Part shown: positions 46,203 to 54,898 of the stretch, piece after piece | Numbering within the stretch: position 1 is the first letter of the stretch | How the letters are laid out: the number at the start of each line of letters is the position of its first letter | Source: Polynucleobacter sp. UK-Kesae-W10 | GTDB taxonomy: Bacteria; Pseudomonadota; Gammaproteobacteria; Burkholderiales; Burkholderiaceae | Reading direction: 5' to 3' | Assembly (NCBI RefSeq): GCF_018881575.1 | Contig: NZ_JACVQB010000001.1 | Span: forward strand, 606,986-670,985 | DNA: 64,000 nt | Made by a program: the position numbers and the translations under genes | Notes under the pieces: generated by a model | Told to the model about the DNA's origin: nothing | Databases searched by the model: none | What the model saw: the letters and a program-made list of their open reading frames with translations, nothing else

Positions 46203-47642
46203 ATGGCTGAATCCCGTTCACGTTCCATTACGCTGAATCCCGGCATGTCGGGACCTGGGGATGCAGTCGTGCAGGCTTTAAAAGTACCTCCCCATTCTGT
46301 AGAAGCCGAGCAATCTTTGCTCGGCGGTCTACTGATCGATAACTCTTCTTGGGACAACCTGGGTGGAGTCTTAAACGACAAAGATTTCTATCGCCCTGAG
46401 CATGCCTTGATCTACAAGGTTATTGCACGTTTGGTTGGCGACAATCATCCTGCTGACGTCATTACTGTTCACGATGCTATTAAATCTGAGCAGGGTGGCG
46501 ATCTGGTCAGTATTGATTACCTCAATTCTCTAGCGCAAAACACGCCAAGTGCAGCGAATATTAAGGGTTATGCCGATATCGTTCGCGATCGCAGTATTTT
46601 GCGTCGCTTGATTGAAGTCTCTGACAGCATTGTTAATTCTGCATTTGTGCCAGAAGGCCGAACAGTCAGAACGCTGTTGGATGAAGCAGAATCGCGCATC
46701 CTTCAGATTGGTGAAGAAGGCAGTCGTAAGGCTGACTATCTTGAGATTGAGCCACTTTTAAGAACAGTAGTAGCTCGCATTGATGAACTTTATAACCGTC
46801 AAGGCGGAAGCGATATCACTGGTATTGCAACAGGCTTTATTGATTTAGACAAACAAACCAGCGGCCTACAAAAAGGTGACTTAGTGATTGTGGCTGGTCG
46901 CCCCTCAATGGGAAAAACCGCGTTCGCATTGAATATTGCAGAGAACGTCGCGCTCGCTGAAGGTTTACCGGTTGTAGTCTTTTCGATGGAGATGTCCGGT
47001 GAGCAATTAGCAGCCCGTCTATTGGGTTCTGTTGGTCGTGTTGATCAAGGTCGTATGCGTACTGGTAAGTTGCAAGATGATGAATGGCCACGCGTTACCG
47101 ACGCGATTGCGCGTTTAAGCAATACTCAAATTTTGATTGATGAGACGGGTTCTCTATCTAGTCTTGAATTACGGGCCCGTGCACGTCGTATTGCCAGAAA
47201 CTTTGGCGGTACTTTAGGTTTAGTAGTGATTGACTACTTGCAGTTGATGAGTGGCTCTGGTTCTGAAAATCGTGCAACCGAGATTTCAGAAATCTCGCGC
47301 TCACTCAAGTCACTCGCAAAAGAATTGCAATGCCCAGTAGTTGCGCTCTCCCAGTTAAATCGTGGCCTTGAGCAGCGCCCAAATAAACGCCCAATCATGT
47401 CCGACTTGCGTGAATCTGGTGCTATCGAACAAGATGCTGACTTAATCATGTTCATCTATCGTGATGAGGTGTATCACCCAGACACCACTACTGATAAAGG
47501 TGTTGCGGAGATCATTATTGGTAAGCAGCGTAACGGTCCAATTGGTACTGTGCGACTTAGCTGGCAGGGCCCATACACCAAATTTGATAACTTGGCGATG
47601 GGATCAATTGGATACTCTTCTGGCGGATATGAGCCGTTCTAA
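46203..47642 (+). CDS. dnaB: replicative DNA helicase DnaB
   Basis: A 479-residue hexameric helicase. The N-terminal domain begins PPHSVEAEQSLLGGLLID (about 29-46) after a 28-residue extension. The RecA-like domain has Walker A GRPSMGKTAFALN (near 231-243), Walker B-type LVVIDYLQLM (near 340-349) and SQLNRGLEQRPNKRP near 382-396. It unwinds DNA at the fork. It follows rplI by 36 bases and may be in the same transcript; a terminator follows. Confidence 0.96.
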   Translation: MAESRSRSITLNPGMSGPGDAVVQALKVPPHSVEAEQSLLGGLLIDNSSWDNLGGVLNDKDFYRPEHALIYKVIARLVGDNHPADVITVHDAIKSEQGGDLVSIDYLNSLAQNTPSAANIKGYADIVRDRSILRRLIEVSDSIVNSAFVPEGRTVRTLLDEAESRILQIGEEGSRKADYLEIEPLLRTVVARIDELYNRQGGSDITGIATGFIDLDKQTSGLQKGDLVIVAGRPSMGKTAFALNIAENVALAEGLPVVVFSMEMSGEQLAARLLGSVGRVDQGRMRTGKLQDDEWPRVTDAIARLSNTQILIDETGSLSSLELRARARRIARNFGGTLGLVVIDYLQLMSGSGSENRATEISEISRSLKSLAKELQCPVVALSQLNRGLEQRPNKRPIMSDLRESGAIEQDADLIMFIYRDEVYHPDTTTDKGVAEIIIGKQRNGPIGTVRLSWQGPYTKFDNLAMGSIGYSSGGYEPF

Positions 47643-47681
47643 ACAAAGAAAAGTAAATCAAAACCAAATAAACAGAGAAAT

Positions 47682-47710
47682 AAAAAAGCCTCGCATTGCG
47701 AGGCTTTTTT
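47682..47710. terminator. bidirectional terminator after dnaB
   Basis: A 13-bp perfect stem (47682-47694 with 47698-47710), an ATT loop and T-run. It serves dnaB and the convergent small repeat protein gene. Confidence 0.93.
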
Positions 47711-47745
47711 ATTGAAGCGGCTAAATAAACTCTAGAAGATCAATA

Positions 47746-48012
47746 TTATTTTCCACCTTCACATTTCTTGATAGACGCAGTTTTAGCAGCGCCATACAAA
47801 GGTTTTCCATCTTTACTGACTGCTTTAGCTTCGCAATCGTTAGGTTTTGCATCACCCATACATTTTTTAATGGAGGCATCTTTAGCGGCGCCGTACAGTG
47901 GCTTACCTTCTTTACTGACTGCTTTAGCTTCACAGGCTGCTTGATCGGCAAATGCATAAGTAGGGAGTGCAAAACTAAGTGCAATACTTAAAGTGATAAC
48001 AACTTTCTTCAT
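47746..48012 (-). CDS. small secreted PsiF-like repeat protein
   Basis: 88 residues from the ATG at 48012, where a signal peptide begins (MKKVVITLSIALSFALP, cleavage near AFADQ). A longer frame from 48060 adds 16 residues. The mature part is two near-identical repeats of the form C-E-A-K-A-V-S-K-x-G-K-P-L-Y-G-A-A-K-x-A-S-I-K-K-C, each starting and ending in Cys and separated by a short linker. The spacing and the G-A-A-K...C pattern recall PsiF-type repeats, which have no firm function. Two possible disulfides per molecule are consistent with the periplasm. Confidence 0.8.
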   Translation of the reverse strand: MKKVVITLSIALSFALPTYAFADQAACEAKAVSKEGKPLYGAAKDASIKKCMGDAKPNDCEAKAVSKDGKPLYGAAKTASIKKCEGGK

Positions 48013-48110
48013 AGTGACTCCTTTGGGGCTTACTTCGGTTGATAGATTCACTCTAGACAAATTTGAGTCAAAAGGGAATATAGGGAAAATGCTATTAGCT
48101 GTGTGGACTT

Positions 48111-48647
48111 TTAATTTTGAGGTGCGATACGACGCGCTTCAGTAAATTTAGCAGCCCAATACGGGGTGGTAATGTAATCCAAGCGCACTGTACCCCCCGC
48201 GCTTGGAGCATGCACAAATCTGCCTTGGCCGACATAGATTCCTGCATGTGAATATTTTTCGCCCGTTGTATTAAAAAATACGAGATCGCCTGGCGCGGGC
48301 GGTTGGTTTTCAACACTGCGTCCCTGTGTGCTCATTTGGGCAATCGTACGGGGTAATTTAATGCCAGCCGCTTTGTTGTAAACATAAACAATCAAGCCGC
48401 TGCAATCAAAACCGCCTTTAGGGGTATTGCCGCCGAAGCGATAGGGAACATCCACTAAGCCAACGGCTGCGATAGAGATATCCTCCGTGCCAACACTGGT
48501 GTCTTGTTTAAATTGCGCTACCTTAGAAGCATTCGATTTTGTGCCCAAGGTGCTGCATCCCGAGAGCGTCAGGATTGTGCAAATAAAAATGCCGCACCCT
48601 AGGAGAGTGCGGCATGAGAGGGTTTGCTTAAAGCGCGTCAGCAGCAT
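48111..48647 (-). CDS. NlpC/P60 (C40) lipoprotein peptidase
   Basis: 178 residues from the ATG at 48647, which overlaps the phoH stop by 20 bases. A longer frame inside phoH is not supported. A lipoprotein signal ends in LSGC (Cys near 30). The C40 peptidase domain has the catalytic Cys in FDCSGLIVY (near 83), the first His in KYSHAGIYVG (near 133) and the second in FVHAPSAG (near 146). It probably cuts peptide cross-links in murein, like Spr/MepS. It follows phoH on the same strand. Confidence 0.88.
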   Translation of the reverse strand: MLLTRFKQTLSCRTLLGCGIFICTILTLSGCSTLGTKSNASKVAQFKQDTSVGTEDISIAAVGLVDVPYRFGGNTPKGGFDCSGLIVYVYNKAAGIKLPRTIAQMSTQGRSVENQPPAPGDLVFFNTTGEKYSHAGIYVGQGRFVHAPSAGGTVRLDYITTPYWAAKFTEARRIAPQN

Positions 48648-50268
48648 GATCCGCAAGACGTGAGCGCTCGCCACGCGCCAGTGTGACATGGCCACCATGA
48701 CGCCAACCCTTGAAGCGGTCAACCACATAGGTGAGGCCAGAGGAGCCTTCTGTAAGGTATGGAGTATCAATCTGCGCAATATTGCCAAGACAAACAATCT
48801 TTGTTCCAGGGCCTGCACGAGTAACCAAGGTTTTCATTTGCTTTGGCGTTAAGTTTTGCGCCTCGTCGATGATCACAAACTTGCTAACAAAAGTTCTTCC
48901 GCGCATAAAGTTCATGCTCTTGACTTTGATGCGTGAGCGAATCAGTTCTTGAGTGGCAGCGCGACCCCATTCTCCGGCATCGTCATTACGCTGAAGTACT
49001 TCCAAGTTATCGTCAAAGGCGCCCATCCAAGGCTGCATTTTTTCTTCCTCTGTGCCCGGTAAAAAGCCAATGTCTTCACCTACCGGTACAGTAGCGCGGG
49101 TGATAATGATTTCGTTGTAGCGCTTGCTATCTAGGACTTGCTCCAAGCCTGCGGCGAGAGCCAGCAGGGTTTTGCCAGTACCTGCTTGGCCTAGAAGAGT
49201 CACAAAATCGACGTCCGGGTTCATCAATAGGTTCATGGCAAAATTCTGCTCACGATTGCGTGCTGTCACGCCCCAGACATTGTTTTTCTGGTGAGAAAAA
49301 TCTCTGAGCGTTTGCAAAAGGGCCGTTTTGCCGTTGATTTCTCTTACGTGGGCGTAAAAGGGTGTTGAGCCATCTGGATTTTCTTGGTAGACGAATTGAT
49401 TGACCAGCATACTAGGTACAGCAGGTCCAGTAACTCTGTAGAACATGGTGCCGGATTTAGAGTCTGCCCAACTTTCCATATCCTTGCCATGCTTTGGCCA
49501 AAAGTCAGCAGATAAAGCCATGACTCCGGAGTACATCAAGTCACGATCTTCTAATACTTGGTCGTTGAAATAATCTTCTGCTGGCAAGCCAAGGGCACGC
49601 GCTTTAATACGCATATTGATATCTTTGGATACCAATACTACTTCTTGACCTTTGCGAGTTTTTTGTAATTCGCTTACAACTGCCAAGATCATATTGTCAC
49701 CTTTGCCTTCAGGTAGACCCTCTGGCAATGCTTGGGTAGACAACTTGGTTTGGAAGTAGAGGCGGCCTGAAACATCTTGATTGCCAAGCTTGTTTAGCGG
49801 AATGCCATCGTCTAAGGTGCCACTAGTACCGGCGATCAACTGATCCAGGGAGCGGCTGACGGTACGGGCATTGCGGGCTACTTCAGTCATCCCCTTTTTG
49901 TGATTGTCCAACTCCTCAAGAGTTGTCATCGGTAAGAAAAGGTCGTGCTCTGAAAAGCGGAATAAAGAACTTGGATCGTGCATAAGCACGTTTGTGTCCA
50001 AGACAAAAAGACTGGGAGGGCCAGTGCGAATCACGCGCTTAGGTTTTGCAGGCGCCTTGCTTTCGCTACGAACTGGACTGCGATCGGCTTTAATTTTCTC
50101 GAGGGCAACTTCGGCTGCAGATAAATCCTCCTGCGCATCGTTGGCCCAATCGGATGCTTCAACCACCACAGGTTTTGCTGGAGCGGGACGCTTCTTTAAA
50201 TCAGGAGTGTCTTTGCGACTCAGTTTTACTTGATCAGCAATTTGAGTTGGGATGGGTGGCAATGGCAT
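48628..50268 (-). CDS. PhoH-family protein with PIN domain
   Basis: 546 residues from the ATG at 50268, preceded by AGGAGAG. A reading from 50298 crosses the terminator-like hairpin and is rejected. A Pro/Lys-rich start (about 1-85) precedes a PIN domain with LFVLDTNVLMHDP (near 88-100), TLEELD near 117 and SKDINMRIKARALG near 216. The PhoH ATPase follows with Walker A LLGQAGTGKTLLALA (near 358-372) and FVIIDEAQN (near 462-470). Known PIN-PhoH proteins act on RNA. It probably shares a transcript with the NlpC gene. Confidence 0.9.
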   Translation of the reverse strand: MPLPPIPTQIADQVKLSRKDTPDLKKRPAPAKPVVVEASDWANDAQEDLSAAEVALEKIKADRSPVRSESKAPAKPKRVIRTGPPSLFVLDTNVLMHDPSSLFRFSEHDLFLPMTTLEELDNHKKGMTEVARNARTVSRSLDQLIAGTSGTLDDGIPLNKLGNQDVSGRLYFQTKLSTQALPEGLPEGKGDNMILAVVSELQKTRKGQEVVLVSKDINMRIKARALGLPAEDYFNDQVLEDRDLMYSGVMALSADFWPKHGKDMESWADSKSGTMFYRVTGPAVPSMLVNQFVYQENPDGSTPFYAHVREINGKTALLQTLRDFSHQKNNVWGVTARNREQNFAMNLLMNPDVDFVTLLGQAGTGKTLLALAAGLEQVLDSKRYNEIIITRATVPVGEDIGFLPGTEEEKMQPWMGAFDDNLEVLQRNDDAGEWGRAATQELIRSRIKVKSMNFMRGRTFVSKFVIIDEAQNLTPKQMKTLVTRAGPGTKIVCLGNIAQIDTPYLTEGSSGLTYVVDRFKGWRHGGHVTLARGERSRLADHAADAL

Positions 50269-50278
50269 GCAGACTCTC

Positions 50279-50470
50279 CTAAAAGAAAAAACCGCCAAGC
50301 GGAGTGCGTTGACGGTTTATGACGAAACTGGTTGCAAGGTTACTGAAAAAACGACGGGGGTTGTTCCCCATACCTGCTTTGAGTTGCTCAGGTTTCTGAT
50401 TCAAACGGATTGTCAGACTTTCCCGTCGTTTACGGTGCATATGAATCACTTTACCCCAAATTTTGGGGTT
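50279..50470 (-). promoter_or_regulatory. structured phoH leader with two terminator-like hairpins
   Basis: Reading the minus strand from the bcp side: an 18-bp palindrome at 50453-50470; a 10-bp long-range stem (50431-50422 with 50358-50349) closed on T6, enclosing a GGGG/CCCC hairpin; then a 10-bp stem (50318-50309 with 50298-50289, one wobble) followed by T6-C-T4. The last ends ten bases before the phoH Shine-Dalgarno. A 53-codon open frame (50440-50279) runs through it and its stop overlaps the phoH Shine-Dalgarno. Confidence 0.55.
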
Positions 50471-50502
50471 TGCAAGCACCTAGGTACAAATTATTAATAA
50501 AA

Positions 50503-50970
50503 TTATTTAGCGGCTTGGGCAGCTTGTAATACTTCTGTCACATGGCCTGGAACCTTGAGGCCGCGCCATTCTTGTACGAGCTTTCCGGTTGAGTCAAAAA
50601 GGAAGGTGCTGCGCTCAATCCCGCGGACCTGTTTGCCGTACATATTTTTCATTTTGATCACGCCAAAGAGTTGGCATAACTTTTCTTCGGTATCGGCAAC
50701 TAGCTCAAATGGCAGCTCTAATTTGCTACGGAAATTGTCATGTGACTTGAGGCTATCACGCGATACGCCGACTACCAAGGCATTCGCTTTTGTGAAGGCA
50801 TCAATATTGTCGCGGAATTCACCAGACTCAGCAGTGCAACCTGGAGTCATATCTTTAGGATAAAAGTACAGGACTAGTTTTTTACCTTTGGCAGATGCTG
50901 GGGTAAATGTCAGACCTGATGTCGCAGGAATCGCGCATGCTGGAATGGGTTGGCCAATGGCTATTGTCAT
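50503..50970 (-). CDS. bcp: thioredoxin-dependent peroxiredoxin (BCP/PrxQ)
   Basis: A 155-residue peroxiredoxin. The peroxidatic Cys45 is in YPKDMTPGCTAES. The resolving Cys found five residues later in E. coli BCP is Gly50 here. Other cysteines are Cys12 and one near 98 (EKLCQLFG), so the mechanism may use another partner. It has FYPKDMTPG and the conserved Arg near 120. It reduces peroxides in the cytoplasm. It lies 33 bases after arnD on the same strand. Confidence 0.93.
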   Translation of the reverse strand: MTIAIGQPIPACAIPATSGLTFTPASAKGKKLVLYFYPKDMTPGCTAESGEFRDNIDAFTKANALVVGVSRDSLKSHDNFRSKLELPFELVADTEEKLCQLFGVIKMKNMYGKQVRGIERSTFLFDSTGKLVQEWRGLKVPGHVTEVLQAAQAAK

Positions 50971-51003
50971 GATGATCCCTTGCTAGTTAGTTTGTCTCAG
51001 ATT

Positions 51004-51921
51004 TTAGTTATTCTGAATAATCAAATCACCACTGCGATTGGGTATCTCACCCCATGTCAGTGGTAATACGGCTATTTTATCTAGTTGTTTTGTGGTTTTC
51101 CAGGATTCGTGTAGCTCACCCATTGTCACGAGGTCATGACCTTGGTCTAGCCATCCTGCTAATAACCGCTCAAAGGCTGGGAGAAGCTTTTGCCCCTCTA
51201 GCTCAGCATGTAAGGTAAAGACCTGGTCATTTGGATTGCTTTGAGTGATCTCGAGGAGTCTTTTGGCTGCAGCAAATTCATCTGCATTATTAATCCCAAT
51301 CAACTCATCAAAAGTAGGTAATGTCGTTGGGTATTGCACGCATTTGGTCTTGCCTGAAGGAAGGGCTAGGCGATAGGGCATGAGATTGGGTTCGGCTCTG
51401 CCGTCAGATGAATATTCAATATTCCAATGATCTAATTGTTCAAAAGCGGCTTCATTCATTTGCCAGCCAGCAGCGCCATGAGTAACGGGCTCGTGACCGA
51501 AAATTTCTACGAAGCGATCCCAGGACTTTTGCATCATTGCTTTGGTCCAGGCGGGATCTTGGTGACGCACGGCATCTTGCCATGCCACATGATCCCAAGT
51601 ATGGATACCAGTTTCGTGACCTGCTTGATCAATCGCACGCATTTCTGCCGCTGCTTTTTTACCGATATCTGGACCAGGAAGTAGTACGCCGTATAAAAGT
51701 GTCTTGATGCCATAGTGCTCAACGACAGAGGTGCGACTCACTTTTTTTAGAAAGCCCGGACGAAAAACCCTCTTTAATGCCCAACCAGTATGGTCGGGGC
51801 CAAGGCTAAACAGAAAGGTGGCTTTAAGACCAAAGCGTTCAAGGGTGCGCGCTAAATTGGGAACGCCTTCTTGAGTACCGCGTAAGGTATCAACATCAAC
51901 CTTGAGTGCAATCTTAGCCAT
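51004..51921 (-). CDS. arnD: ArnD-type deformylase (polysaccharide deacetylase family)
   Basis: A 305-residue protein whose opening KIALKVDVDTLRGTQEGVPNLARTLERFGLKATFLFSLGPDHTG is typical of ArnD. Asp9 and the His pair in ETGIHTWDHVAWQD (near 101-114) form the metal site. It removes the formyl group from undecaprenyl-phosphate-4-formamido-L-arabinose on the inner membrane. It is the last arn gene and lies 21 bases after the decarboxylase. Confidence 0.92.
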   Translation of the reverse strand: MAKIALKVDVDTLRGTQEGVPNLARTLERFGLKATFLFSLGPDHTGWALKRVFRPGFLKKVSRTSVVEHYGIKTLLYGVLLPGPDIGKKAAAEMRAIDQAGHETGIHTWDHVAWQDAVRHQDPAWTKAMMQKSWDRFVEIFGHEPVTHGAAGWQMNEAAFEQLDHWNIEYSSDGRAEPNLMPYRLALPSGKTKCVQYPTTLPTFDELIGINNADEFAAAKRLLEITQSNPNDQVFTLHAELEGQKLLPAFERLLAGWLDQGHDLVTMGELHESWKTTKQLDKIAVLPLTWGEIPNRSGDLIIQNN

Positions 51922-51942
51922 GAAGCCTTAGATATCGTTCGC

Positions 51943-52989
51943 TTATTCTTTGTCGACTAGCGAACGTGCTTTTTCAACGTCCTGACGATAGGCTTCAAAA
52001 ATATTCTTGAGAGCATCTGCCATCGTAGTCGTAGGCTTCCAGCCGAGCTCGCTCATCGTGTTATCGATTGCCGGTACGCGATTTTGAACGTCTTGGTAGC
52101 CTTCGCCGTAATATGCCCCAGAAGTGGTTTCTACAATCTTCACATCGTTGGCTGTCTTGGCGTACTCCGGAATGCTACGTGCAATCTCGAGCATCTGGTT
52201 CGCCAGTTCGCGCACTGAGTGATTATTTTTTGGATTGCCAATGTTGTAGATCTTGCCATTTGCAACACCATCTTTGTTATCGATGATGCGCATCAATGCA
52301 TCAATGCCGTCATCCACATAAGTGAAGGCGCGCTTCTGTGCACCACCATCCACCAGGTTGATGGGCTCACCGCGAACAATATGACCCAAGAATTGAGTCA
52401 CTACGCGGGATGAACCTTCTTTTGGTGTGTAGATACTGTCTAAGCCAGGGCCGATCCAGTTAAATGGGCGGAAGAGGGTAAAGCGCAAGCCTTCCATGCC
52501 GTAACCCCAAATGACGCGATCCATCAATTGCTTTGAGCAAGCATAGATCCAGCGCGGTTTATTAATCGGGCCATAGACCATATTGGATTTGGATGGATCA
52601 AACTCACCGTCCTCGCACATGCCATAAACCTCAGAGGTTGATGGGAATACCAAGTGCTTTTTGTATTTCACGGCAGAGCGCACGATGGGAAGATTGGCTT
52701 CGAAATCGAGCTCAAATACTTTGAGTGGTTGTTGTACATAAGTTGCTGGTGTTGCAATGGCAACTAATGGCAAGATGACATCGCATTTGCGGATGTGATA
52801 TTCAACCCATTCTTTATTGATGGTGATGTCACCTTCAAAGAAGTGCATACGTGGGTGATTGATGAGATCACCCAAGCGATCATTCTGCATATCCATGCCA
52901 TAGACATCCCAGTCGGTTGTCTCCAAAATGCGCTTGGAAAGGTGGTGGCCGATAAAGCCGTTAACACCAAGAATGAGTACTTTTTTCAT
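51943..52989 (-). CDS. arnA: UDP-glucuronate decarboxylase (ArnA C-terminal half as a separate protein)
   Basis: A 348-residue NAD-dependent SDR enzyme matching the C-terminal domain of ArnA. Signatures are ILGVNGFIGHHLSKRIL near 6-22, PSTSEVYGMCED near 116-127, the Tyr-Lys pair in WIYACSKQLMDR near 147-158, and the Arg in KRAFTYVDD near 225. It oxidatively decarboxylates UDP-glucuronic acid to the 4-keto sugar used by ArnB. In E. coli this is fused to the formyltransferase. It starts 38 bases after the formyltransferase gene. Confidence 0.93.
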   Translation of the reverse strand: MKKVLILGVNGFIGHHLSKRILETTDWDVYGMDMQNDRLGDLINHPRMHFFEGDITINKEWVEYHIRKCDVILPLVAIATPATYVQQPLKVFELDFEANLPIVRSAVKYKKHLVFPSTSEVYGMCEDGEFDPSKSNMVYGPINKPRWIYACSKQLMDRVIWGYGMEGLRFTLFRPFNWIGPGLDSIYTPKEGSSRVVTQFLGHIVRGEPINLVDGGAQKRAFTYVDDGIDALMRIIDNKDGVANGKIYNIGNPKNNHSVRELANQMLEIARSIPEYAKTANDVKIVETTSGAYYGEGYQDVQNRVPAIDNTMSELGWKPTTTMADALKNIFEAYRQDVEKARSLVDKE

Positions 52990-53027
52990 CTTTACTGCCT
53001 CGTTTTAATCTAATTTGTTATTGCTGA

Positions 53028-53894
53028 TTAGCTAGCCGGAAACCATTCCAGTATTTCTACTGCCTGATGGTCACCGCAAATACCGAATACCCGATTATCA
53101 ACCACTTGGATGCCTGGAGCCCTAAGATCAAGATTGCCTGGAAAAGGCCCTTTTAGGCTGGTCCGGGCAACAATCATCGCCTTATCTTGATGCACTGTGA
53201 AAGCGCCAGGATAGGGTGGTGCTACCGCTCTCACTAGGTTATGAACCTGCAGGGCGCTTTGATCCCAGTGAATTTGGCCATCTGAGGGCTTTCTGCCGCC
53301 AAAATAGCTGCCTTTTTGCAGCTCATTTGGCCTTCTGGGTACTTTGCCCTCCAAAAGACTTGGCAATACTTGATCTATCACTTTTACAGCGGCCTGGCTT
53401 ACTTTGCCAAAAACATCGGTGGCAGTTTCATCGGGGCCAATGGAGACGGCGACTTGTCCAACAATATCGCCGGCATCCGGTTTTGCTTCCATGATGTGTA
53501 ATGTGGCACCCGTTTCGGTTTCGCCATGCAATATCGCCCAATTCACGGGCGCACGCCCACGAAACTTGGGTAGAAGTGAGCCATGCATATTTAAAGCAGC
53601 AATCTTCGCGCAAGCCAAGATTTGCGCAGGAATCATGTGGCGGTAGTAAAAAGAAAATAGGTAATCTGGTGCGAGTGCTTGCAGTTTAGGAATCAAGTCC
53701 GACAGGGCATTTGCATCTGGTGTGACGTAAGGAATATTTTTTTCCACGCACAGTTTGGCGACACTACCAAACCAAACATTCTCATGCGGATCATCTTGAT
53801 GCGTAACTACGAGATCAATCTGAATGCCAGCCTTGAGTAATGCTGTGAGGCAATTAACCCCTACATCGTGATATGCGAATACGACTGCGTGCAA
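53028..53894 (-). CDS. arnA: UDP-L-Ara4N formyltransferase (ArnA N-terminal half as a separate protein)
   Basis: A 288-residue formyltransferase corresponding to ArnA residues 1-300. The Asn-His pair is in LNMHGSLLPKFRGRAPVNWAI (near 99-119) and the Asp in KPDAGDIVGQ (near 137-146). It uses N10-formyltetrahydrofolate to formylate UDP-L-Ara4N. Its start abuts the arnC stop with no gap. Splitting of ArnA into two genes occurs in some Burkholderiales; the order here keeps both halves adjacent. Confidence 0.93.
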   Translation of the reverse strand: MHAVVFAYHDVGVNCLTALLKAGIQIDLVVTHQDDPHENVWFGSVAKLCVEKNIPYVTPDANALSDLIPKLQALAPDYLFSFYYRHMIPAQILACAKIAALNMHGSLLPKFRGRAPVNWAILHGETETGATLHIMEAKPDAGDIVGQVAVSIGPDETATDVFGKVSQAAVKVIDQVLPSLLEGKVPRRPNELQKGSYFGGRKPSDGQIHWDQSALQVHNLVRAVAPPYPGAFTVHQDKAMIVARTSLKGPFPGNLDLRAPGIQVVDNRVFGICGDHQAVEILEWFPAS

Positions 53895-54857
53895 TTATTT
53901 TTTCTCTAAAACAGTTTGCACAACGTAACGCGGGCGATTGCGAATCTGCTGATAGATGCGGCCGATATATTCACCCAATAAGCCAAGCCCAAAGAGCATT
54001 ACGCCTATGAGGAAGAAGGTTAGTGCGAAGAGGGTAAAGACGCCCTCTACCTCGGCACCCAGAAGGAAGCGGCGCACCAAGAGATAAACGAATAAGCTGC
54101 CAGCAGCTAGCGATAAGAGCATGCCCAGTATGGAGAATATCTGCAAAGGCATGATAGAAAATCCGGTTACCAAATCAAAGTTCAGACGAATGAGTTGATA
54201 GAGACTGTATTTAGATTCGCCTGCAAAACGCTCTTCGTGCTTCACATTAATTTCTACTGGGTTAGCAGAGAATGTGTAAGCCAGCGCAGGAATGAAAGTG
54301 TTGTTTTCATCACATTGACGAACCAAGTCCACAATGCGACGACTATAGCCACGCAACATACAACCTTGATCAGTCATTGTGATGCGAGTAATGTTTTCGC
54401 GCAAACGATTCATTGCGCGTGAGGCAAACTTTCTGAAAAAGCTATCTTGGCGATTGGCGCGAATCGTGCCAACGTAATCATGACCTTTTAATAGTTGCTC
54501 GGTTAATGCGTCAATTTCTTCTGGCGGATTTTGTAAGTCCGCATCCAAAGTGATGATGTATTCACCCTTCGCATATTCGAAACCAGCCATGATTGCCATG
54601 TGTTGGCCAAAGTTGCTATGGAATAGTACTGCGCGAGTGACATCTGGACGCAAGTCCACTTGTTTTGCAAGGATGCCAGCGGAACGGTCTTTGCTGCCAT
54701 CGTTTACAAAAACGATTTCATAAGAAATATTGCGTTTGCTAGCAAGTGCATCCAAGGCTGGATAGAGGCGATCAAATAAAGCCTGGAGGCCATCTTCCTC
54801 GTTATAAACGGGAATAACTATGCTGAGCTTTGGGTTGGCAACTAAATTGGCAGTCAT
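53895..54857 (-). CDS. arnC: undecaprenyl-phosphate Ara4FN transferase (ArnC type)
   Basis: A 320-residue GT2 glycosyltransferase. The catalytic domain has VIPVYNEEDGLQALFDRL near 14-31, NDGSKDRS near 50 and TLDADLQNPPEEI near 99-111. Two transmembrane helices close the C-terminal part (about 230-290). It transfers Ara4FN to undecaprenyl phosphate. It could also be another bactoprenol glycosyltransferase by sequence alone, but the operon context supports ArnC. Confidence 0.9.
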   Translation of the reverse strand: MTANLVANPKLSIVIPVYNEEDGLQALFDRLYPALDALASKRNISYEIVFVNDGSKDRSAGILAKQVDLRPDVTRAVLFHSNFGQHMAIMAGFEYAKGEYIITLDADLQNPPEEIDALTEQLLKGHDYVGTIRANRQDSFFRKFASRAMNRLRENITRITMTDQGCMLRGYSRRIVDLVRQCDENNTFIPALAYTFSANPVEINVKHEERFAGESKYSLYQLIRLNFDLVTGFSIMPLQIFSILGMLLSLAAGSLFVYLLVRRFLLGAEVEGVFTLFALTFFLIGVMLFGLGLLGEYIGRIYQQIRNRPRYVVQTVLEKK

Positions 54858-54898
54858 TCTCCAATTTTGCCTGATTCTGGGGACCTAACCCAATAAGA

